Below, piece after piece: positions 59,949-64,000 of a stretch of 64,000 nucleotides of DNA. Position 1 is the first letter of the stretch. Every line of letters begins with the position of its first letter. The DNA is from Planctomycetota bacterium. GTDB lineage: Bacteria; Planctomycetota; UBA8742; UBA2392. The stretch spans positions 1 through 64,000 of the forward strand of contig JADLAK010000035.1 in assembly GCA_020848275.1 (NCBI GenBank), given 5' to 3'. The notes beneath the pieces were generated by a model. It ran no database searches, was not told where the DNA came from, and saw only the letters and a program-made list of their open reading frames with translations. Made by a program: the position numbers and the translations under genes.

Positions 59949-60075
59949 CGCGTCCTCAAGCAGGGTGAGCGAACAAAAAAGAATAGAAGGACGGCGGAGC
60001 GTCACAATGGCCAATCCCGCAAATTCGCCCGCGGAATGGCTTGAAATAAGGCTTTGTAAGCTAGTGCTAACAAAA

Positions 60076-60105
60076 GAAGCGGGGCGCTTTTGTGCGCCCC
60101 GCTTC
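60076..60105 (-). terminator. Intrinsic terminator-like hairpin
   Basis: Perfect 12-bp arms GAAGCGGGGCGC (60076-60087) and GCGCCCCGCTTC (60094-60105) around TTTTGT, with TTTTG after it on the minus strand. It follows the stop at 60125 and separates the two giant genes. Confidence 0.85.
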
Positions 60106-60124
60106 GGGTCTGCGATGATTCAAC

Positions 60125-63100
60125 TTATTCCGCCCGGCGCGCGCCAACCAAACCGCGCAGGCTTGCTGCCAGCGCCATCAGGATCGCAAGCAGGCCCCAG
60201 GCCGCGCCGCCGGTTTCAGCGGAGCAACCGCTGCTGTCGTCGCCCCCGTCGTCGTCGGGCGGGACAACCACCGCATCGACGTTGATGACCGCGATGCCGG
60301 CGTCGGCGCTGAAGGCGGTGCTGCCGCCGGTTGCGCCAACAACGGTGAGATCGACAACGTCGCCCGAGGAACCCGTGGTCCGGTCCCAGGCGCGGAAGCT
60401 GATCGTGGCAGTGCCGTCAAAGCCCAGTTCCGGCACGTAACGAACTAGGTCCGATGAAGCGAGCAGCAGCGCCTCGCCCTCGCTGGCCGCGGTGATGTCG
60501 ATGTAGCTGGCGCCGCCGTCAGTCGAGTACTGCCACTGGCCGTTGCTGCTGCCGGTGAAGCCCACGATCGCTACGCCCTCAAGGGCCGAGGGGTCAGGAT
60601 CGGTGATCAGTCCGGTGACAAGCGTGCCTACGCTGGTGCCCGCGGGGTCGAGCGAGTTGCTAAGGATCGTGCCGAGGCTCGGGATCGAGAGCGTGTCGAG
60701 GATCGGCGCGTCGTTCTCGTTGTCGATATCGACCGTCGCGGTCTCGACAGCCGTGCTGAAGGCCGTCATGCCGCCGTTGACCGTCGTGTCGACACGGTCG
60801 CCGGCCAGGCCCGTGGTGCGGTCCCAGGCGCGATAAGTGACGGTCGCGCTGCCGTTGAAGTCGGTCGCGGGTATGAAGCGCAGCATGTCGGTGCTGCGCA
60901 ACAGCAGCGCGGAGTCGTCGGAGACGACAAGGACAGCTTCCCAGCTTGCGCCGCCGTTGACCGAGAACTGCCACATCCCGTTGGCCCCGTCGGCGCCCGT
61001 GACGGCGATGCCTTCCAGCGCGCCGGCGTCAGCGTCGGTGATCGACGAGCCGACGATGGACGAGATTTCGTCGCCGGCCGGGTCCGTGTCGTCCTCGGCG
61101 ACATCGGTGAGGAAGGGCGAACCGGAGTTGTCCAGCACCGGCGCGTCGGGCGAAGAAAGCACCGTGACTGTCGCGATGTCGGACGCGAGGCTGAACGCCG
61201 AGCTTGAGCCCGGGTCCATCATCGTGCCGTTGCCGCCGGCGGTCTGGTCCCAGCCGCGGTAGCTGACCGTGGCGTTGCCGTTGAAGTCGGCATCGGGCAG
61301 GTAACGCAGCAGGGCGGTGTCCGCAAGCAGCAAGGCGTTGGTCGCGCTGACGCCCGTGATGTCGTTCCAGTCCACGCCGCCGTTGGTCGAATACTGCCAA
61401 GTTCCGTTGGCTGAACCCGTGACGCCGGTGATGGCGATGCCCTCGACCGCGCCGGAATCGACGTCGGTCACCGAGCTGTCCAGGATGTCCGAAACCATGT
61501 CGCCCGCCGGGTCGTTGTCGTCCTCGGCAACATCCGTGAGTTGCGGCGCAGCGGGCGTCAGGACCGGCCGGTCATTGACCGGCACGACGTCCACTGTCGC
61601 GACCTCAATGGCCGTGCTGAAGGCCGACTCGCCGCCCGCGGGCAGCGTGTTGGCGTAAGTGCCATGCGCACCGGCTGTAGCGCCGGTCTGGTCCCATGCG
61701 CGGTAGGTGATGGTGGCCGAGCCTTCGAAGTCGGGCCCCGGGACGAAGCGGACCATGTCCTGCGGGCGCAGCAGCAGCGCCGCACCGTCGCTTGCCACAA
61801 AGAAATTGACCCACACGGAATCGCCGTCGAGCAGGAACTGCCACAGGCCGTTGCTCATGTCCGCTGCGACAACGGCGATACCCTCGACAGCACCCGGGTC
61901 GACGTCGGTGATGCTGCCGCCAACCAGGCTGGCGACTGAGGTGCCGACGATGTTTGCGGGGATTTCATCCTCGAACACCGCCGTCACGACCGGCGAGCCC
62001 GAGTTGTCGAGCACCGGCGCGTCGTTGACTGAGTTGACGCTGAGGGTTGCGGTGTCTGTTGCGGCGCTGAAGGCCGTGGCGTTGCCGTTGGATGTCGTGC
62101 TGACAAGCGTCGCGACGCTGCCGGTGGTCTGGTCCCAGGCGCGGTAGGTGATGGTCACATCGCCGATAAAGCCGGGCAGCGGCACAAAGCGCAGCTTGTC
62201 CTGCGCGCGCAGCAAAAATGAACCCGCGTTGGAAACGCCCGGCACGTTGGTCCAGGTCGAGGAGCCGTCGAGCTGGTATTGCCATTGGCCGTCGGTGGCC
62301 GAGCTGCCGGTCTTGGCCGTGATGGCGATGCCTTCCAGCGCGCCCACGTCAGGGTCGGTCACCGAGTTGCCCAGGATTGCGGCGACGGTGTTGCCCGCGG
62401 GGTCGGTCTCGGTTTCAGGGACATCGGTGAAGTCCGGCGCAAAAGGCGTAAGCGTCGGCGCGTCGTTGACAGAGTTGACGGTGATGTCAACCACGGCTTC
62501 CGTGGACAGGCCGCGCGAGTCGGTCGCGGTGACCGTCAGTACGGCCTCGCCGTAAGCGTCCTGGGCGAGCGTCAATTGCAGTTCAGCGCCGCTGCCCGTG
62601 CCCACAATCTCGACTGTGAGCAGGTCGTCGTTGTCGACGTCGACGCTGTAAGTCAGGTTGTCGAAGTCGGTGCTGTCGCGGAAAACCTGGTTCAACTGCA
62701 GCGGGCCGACGTTCTCGTCCTCGTCGAATTCCGCCGAGGCGCCATCCAGCCACGTCCTCGGCGCTTCGTTGGTGCCAAAGCGGCGATGAAGCGTGGCGTT
62801 GCTGACGTTGTAACTCGACCAACTGAAATACGATGAATAGGAGTAATAGTAACGCGCGTTGGCGTAGCCGTGCCAGGCGATCACGAAGTCGCCGTCGGCG
62901 TCCATGGCCACAACGGGGAAGATCTGGTCGCCGCTAAGAGTCGCGTTGGCGATGAAACGTCCGCCCTGGGGGTTGCCAAGCGCATTGAAGCGCCGGCCGA
63001 AAATCCCCAGCGTGTACGAATTGCCGCTGTTCGAAACGTAGTCGCCGTAATCGACCCAGGCGACAACGAATTCGCCGTCGGCATCCATCGCGATTGCCGG

Positions 63101-64000
63101 ACGAGAGAGATCGTTCGTCGACGAATTGGCAAGTTCCACCGGCGCGACCGGAGAGCCGTCAAACCTGAGACGCCGCATCGCCACGTCGTTGAGCCACGAG
63201 GACGTACTGTAATCGAAGTGGTAGGTTTCCCAGACGACGACAAAATCGCCGTCGTGGTCGACCGCAACATCGGGGTCAAGATCGCTGATACCGTCGCCGG
63301 CATCCGAGACGATAATGTCGCCTGTAGCCGGGTTACTGTAGCGGTTGAAGCGCCGGGCCTTGACGCGGAAGTCGTAAGACGGCAAGGACTGCCAGGCGAC
63401 GACGAAATTGCCGTCGTCATCCATGGCGACGCTCGGCGACCACGGCTGGCCGGTGTAGTACTGGTCAACGATCACAAACGGCCCGCTGGTCCACGAGCCA
63501 TCGGCGTTGAAGCGCTGGGCGACGATGTGCCAGTTGCCGCCATAGAGACCCTTGGCGGCCACGACGAAATCGCCGTCGGCGCTGCAAGCGAGATCGAAGT
63601 CCTGAATGTTGCTTGGCGGGACGAGCGCGGCCGTGCCAAACACAACATCGCCGTTGTCCAGGTTGCCGACGTCGTAATTGAAGCCAAGGGCAAAAATCTC
63701 GGCGTTGTAAGAGCCGGAAAAACCCCCGCCCCCCGCGTAGCTGTTGAAGGCGATGATGATGTCGCCGTCTGCATCCAGCGCCACCTTCGGGTTCACTTCC
63801 CAGCGTGAGGCGGGATTGGCGTGGCTGGTGAAATTGAAGTCGAGGCTCTGCACGTCGCCGTTGGGCGCGCCGTCGGCGAAGTAGCGGCGGAAGCGGATGT
63901 CGGCGTTGTTGAAGGACGTGTAGTAGGGGAAGCCGACGTAGAAGTTGCGCACCTCATGCCACGCAACGACGTAGTTGCCGTCGTCGTCCATCGCGACCGA
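60125..64000 (-). CDS. Giant secreted surface protein (paralogue B), 5' end outside the window
   Basis: At least 1288 aa are visible; the frame is open to the right edge and no signal peptide is in view, so the true N-terminus lies beyond 64000. The same architecture as paralogue A is seen: repeats around AMDADGEFVVAWVDYG and AMDADGDFVIAWHGY, a cadherin-like domain, then five NDAPVL/RAWDQT modules instead of three. The C-terminal tail is GCSAETGGAAWGLLAILMAL followed by AASLRGLVGARRAE, a Cys-containing sorting signal. The modules within this gene are alike enough to suggest expansion by recombination. Likely an extracellular adhesin or matrix protein. Confidence 0.85.
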   Translation of the reverse strand, partial: SVAMDDDGNYVVAWHEVRNFYVGFPYYTSFNNADIRFRRYFADGAPNGDVQSLDFNFTSHANPASRWEVNPKVALDADGDIIIAFNSYAGGGGFSGSYNAEIFALGFNYDVGNLDNGDVVFGTAALVPPSNIQDFDLACSADGDFVVAAKGLYGGNWHIVAQRFNADGSWTSGPFVIVDQYYTGQPWSPSVAMDDDGNFVVAWQSLPSYDFRVKARRFNRYSNPATGDIIVSDAGDGISDLDPDVAVDHDGDFVVVWETYHFDYSTSSWLNDVAMRRLRFDGSPVAPVELANSSTNDLSRPAIAMDADGEFVVAWVDYGDYVSNSGNSYTLGIFGRRFNALGNPQGGRFIANATLSGDQIFPVVAMDADGDFVIAWHGYANARYYYSYSSYFSWSSYNVSNATLHRRFGTNEAPRTWLDGASAEFDEDENVGPLQLNQVFRDSTDFDNLTYSVDVDNDDLLTVEIVGTGSGAELQLTLAQDAYGEAVLTVTATDSRGLSTEAVVDITVNSVNDAPTLTPFAPDFTDVPETETDPAGNTVAAILGNSVTDPDVGALEGIAITAKTGSSATDGQWQYQLDGSSTWTNVPGVSNAGSFLLRAQDKLRFVPLPGFIGDVTITYRAWDQTTGSVATLVSTTSNGNATAFSAATDTATLSVNSVNDAPVLDNSGSPVVTAVFEDEIPANIVGTSVASLVGGSITDVDPGAVEGIAVVAADMSNGLWQFLLDGDSVWVNFFVASDGAALLLRPQDMVRFVPGPDFEGSATITYRAWDQTGATAGAHGTYANTLPAGGESAFSTAIEVATVDVVPVNDRPVLTPAAPQLTDVAEDDNDPAGDMVSDILDSSVTDVDSGAVEGIAITGVTGSANGTWQYSTNGGVDWNDITGVSATNALLLADTALLRYLPDADFNGNATVSYRGWDQTAGGNGTMMDPGSSSAFSLASDIATVTVLSSPDAPVLDNSGSPFLTDVAEDDTDPAGDEISSIVGSSITDADAGALEGIAVTGADGANGMWQFSVNGGASWEAVLVVSDDSALLLRSTDMLRFIPATDFNGSATVTYRAWDRTTGLAGDRVDTTVNGGMTAFSTAVETATVDIDNENDAPILDTLSIPSLGTILSNSLDPAGTSVGTLVTGLITDPDPSALEGVAIVGFTGSSNGQWQYSTDGGASYIDITAASEGEALLLASSDLVRYVPELGFDGTATISFRAWDRTTGSSGDVVDLTVVGATGGSTAFSADAGIAVINVDAVVVPPDDDGGDDSSGCSAETGGAAWGLLAILMALAASLRGLVGARRAE

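Overview
The window is a high-GC bacterial chromosome segment with about 40 genes. Several traits together point to a Planctomycetota-like (PVC-superphylum) bacterium, but no single marker settles this and no rRNA is present. They are: secreted WD40/S41 tricorn-type protease, giant secreted repeat proteins with Cys-containing C-terminal sorting tails, LRR and HEAT proteins with signal peptides, a membrane Hanks-type kinase, a multihaem cytochrome, a large class II (B12) ribonucleotide reductase, a fused 2-oxoacid dehydrogenase E1, and very many short hairpin/inverted-repeat elements between genes.

Layout. 1-2656 is a visibly AT-richer, island-like edge: a tandem hairpin repeat, an unknown gene between two imperfect 66-bp direct repeats, and a PD-(D/E)XK nuclease-like gene. 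2679-7150 (minus) carries fused E1 alpha/beta, rpoN and recR. 7325-16036 carries envelope proteins: a lipoprotein, a C-terminally anchored protein, a lipoprotein with four DUF192-like domains, an LRR protein and a small membrane protein. 16116-19655 (minus) carries an ABC ATPase, two membrane proteins and 3-hydroxyacyl-CoA dehydrogenase. 19982-23068 is a tricorn-like protease. 23117-28959 looks like a self-contained regulatory unit: an HTH/TPR regulator diverging from two paralogous lipoprotein genes, with related GTGTATCC-type sites near all three starts.

29166-36512 is housekeeping (purM, a HEAT-like protein, a ComEA-like HhH protein, ruvC, a divergent BshC-like protein, a class V aminotransferase, a histidine phosphatase). 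36579-41293 (minus) is a flagellar hook cluster, fliK-flgD-flgE, with a very large FlgE. A tRNA-Arg(UCU), a secreted protein, a Ser/Thr kinase, nrdJ and meaB follow. From 51379 to the right edge all genes are on the minus strand: a HEAT-like membrane protein, a tetrahaem cytochrome, a helical protein, and two giant paralogous surface proteins, the last cut by the window end.

The most unusual layer is non-genic. At least ten families of short inverted-repeat elements (about 60-190 bp, MITE/REP-like) lie between genes. One is bracketed by an 11-bp direct repeat like a target-site duplication. Several have a terminal repeat that coincides with the stop codon of a gene. One element is nested in another. 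Two occur inside reading frames, in the linker of the fused E1 protein and in the low-complexity part of FliK. No CRISPR array, rRNA, prophage or complete transposase gene was seen.
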